Origin: Planococcus donghaensis MPA1U2
GTDB lineage: Bacteria > Bacillota > Bacilli > Bacillales_A > Planococcaceae
Reading direction: 5' to 3'
NCBI RefSeq assembly: GCF_000189395.1
Contig: NZ_AEPB01000053.1
Location: 26,959-90,958, forward strand
Length of the DNA: 64,000 nt
In this document: positions 63,866 through 64,000 of the stretch, piece after piece
Layout: the number at the start of each line of letters is the position of its first letter
How positions within the stretch are numbered: the stretch's first letter is position 1
Position numbers and translations under genes: made by a program
The notes under the pieces: generated by a model
Database searches by the model: none
The model's input: only the letters and a program-made list of their open reading frames with translations
What the model was told of the DNA's origin: nothing

Positions 63866-64000
63866 TGAACCTTGAAAACTGAACAGCAAAACGTCAACGA
63901 AAGACGTCACGAGCACCTCGGTGCGAGAACGGCTTTTGTGAAGGTTGCCTTTGGCAATCAGAGCAAAGTTGTTTTTCATCTCGGTGTTCGTGACTACAAG
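63866..64000 (+). other. Pre-16S rRNA leader (rRNA genes lie beyond the window)
   Basis: CCTTGAAAACTGAACAGC is the leader signature found before 16S genes in Bacillales, followed by small hairpins (ACGTC / GACGT, GCAC / GTGC). No 16S mature sequence is reached before the end. It directly follows tRNA-Gly, so tRNAs and rRNA may share transcription. Confidence 0.7.

Overview
The window is a chromosome segment of a low-GC Gram-positive bacterium. Gene order, TTG/GTG starts with strong AGGAGG-type ribosome sites, and protein similarity suggest a member of Bacillales, family Planococcaceae (Planococcus or Planomicrobium type). That family assignment is inference. No phage, insertion sequence, integrase or CRISPR array was seen. 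Almost all of the sequence is chromosomal housekeeping, stress and transport genes, ending in a tRNA cluster and the leader of an rRNA operon.

Layout. 1-8200: a truncated DsbA/FrnE-type gene, azoR, an intergenic array of ten GGACAGTA units, an FAD/Rieske oxidoreductase, yceI, murB, a penicillin-acylase-family hydrolase and a fluoride channel pair. 8200-14000: SulP transporter with universal stress protein, the cadC-cadA metal efflux operon and a double GNAT protein. 14000-26300: small sigma-B-type stress genes, mntR, cvfB, a ypuA-like gene, an mhqO-type dioxygenase, acetyltransferases, an MFS pump, a lipid kinase, an AraC regulator, YidC, and a D,D-carboxypeptidase. 26300-34100: cardiolipin synthase, a squalene/phytoene-synthase-like protein, a putative sucrose-phosphate synthase plus phosphatase pair, and an amino-acid-oxidase-like gene followed by an unusual GNAT-aminotransferase fusion. 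34100-41700: a TPR regulator divergent from an MFS pump, another MFS gene with a fresh 27-bp duplication, and the csoR-copZ / copA copper genes. 41850-62800: a block matching the order of the B. subtilis ddl to ydcK region (rodA, SMR pair, ddl, murF, esterase, cshA, ydbS, ydbT, rhomboid, acpS, alr, ndoAI-ndoA, rsbRSTU-rsbVW-sigB-rsbX, tex, sprT). 62900-64000: eight tRNAs (Asn, Glu, fMet, Asp, Gln, Leu, Arg, Gly), then a pre-16S leader.

Regulation ties the window together. The complete sigma-B operon lies at 55229-60093, with the expected internal sigma-B promoter before rsbV. Six further good sigma-B-type promoters (GTTTAA-like, 13-14 nt, GGGTAT-like) lie before small membrane or stress genes and before the putative sucrose operon. 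A second set of sites resembling the MhqR operator of B. subtilis lies before azoR, yceI and mhqO, suggesting a quinone/electrophile regulon. Metal-responsive sites are visible for CadC and CsoR.

Most notable: the 21-bp-period GGACAGTA array (1321-1601), the sigma-B-linked sucrose-type operon, and the FAD oxidase plus GNAT-aminotransferase fusion operon, whose biochemical role I cannot assign.
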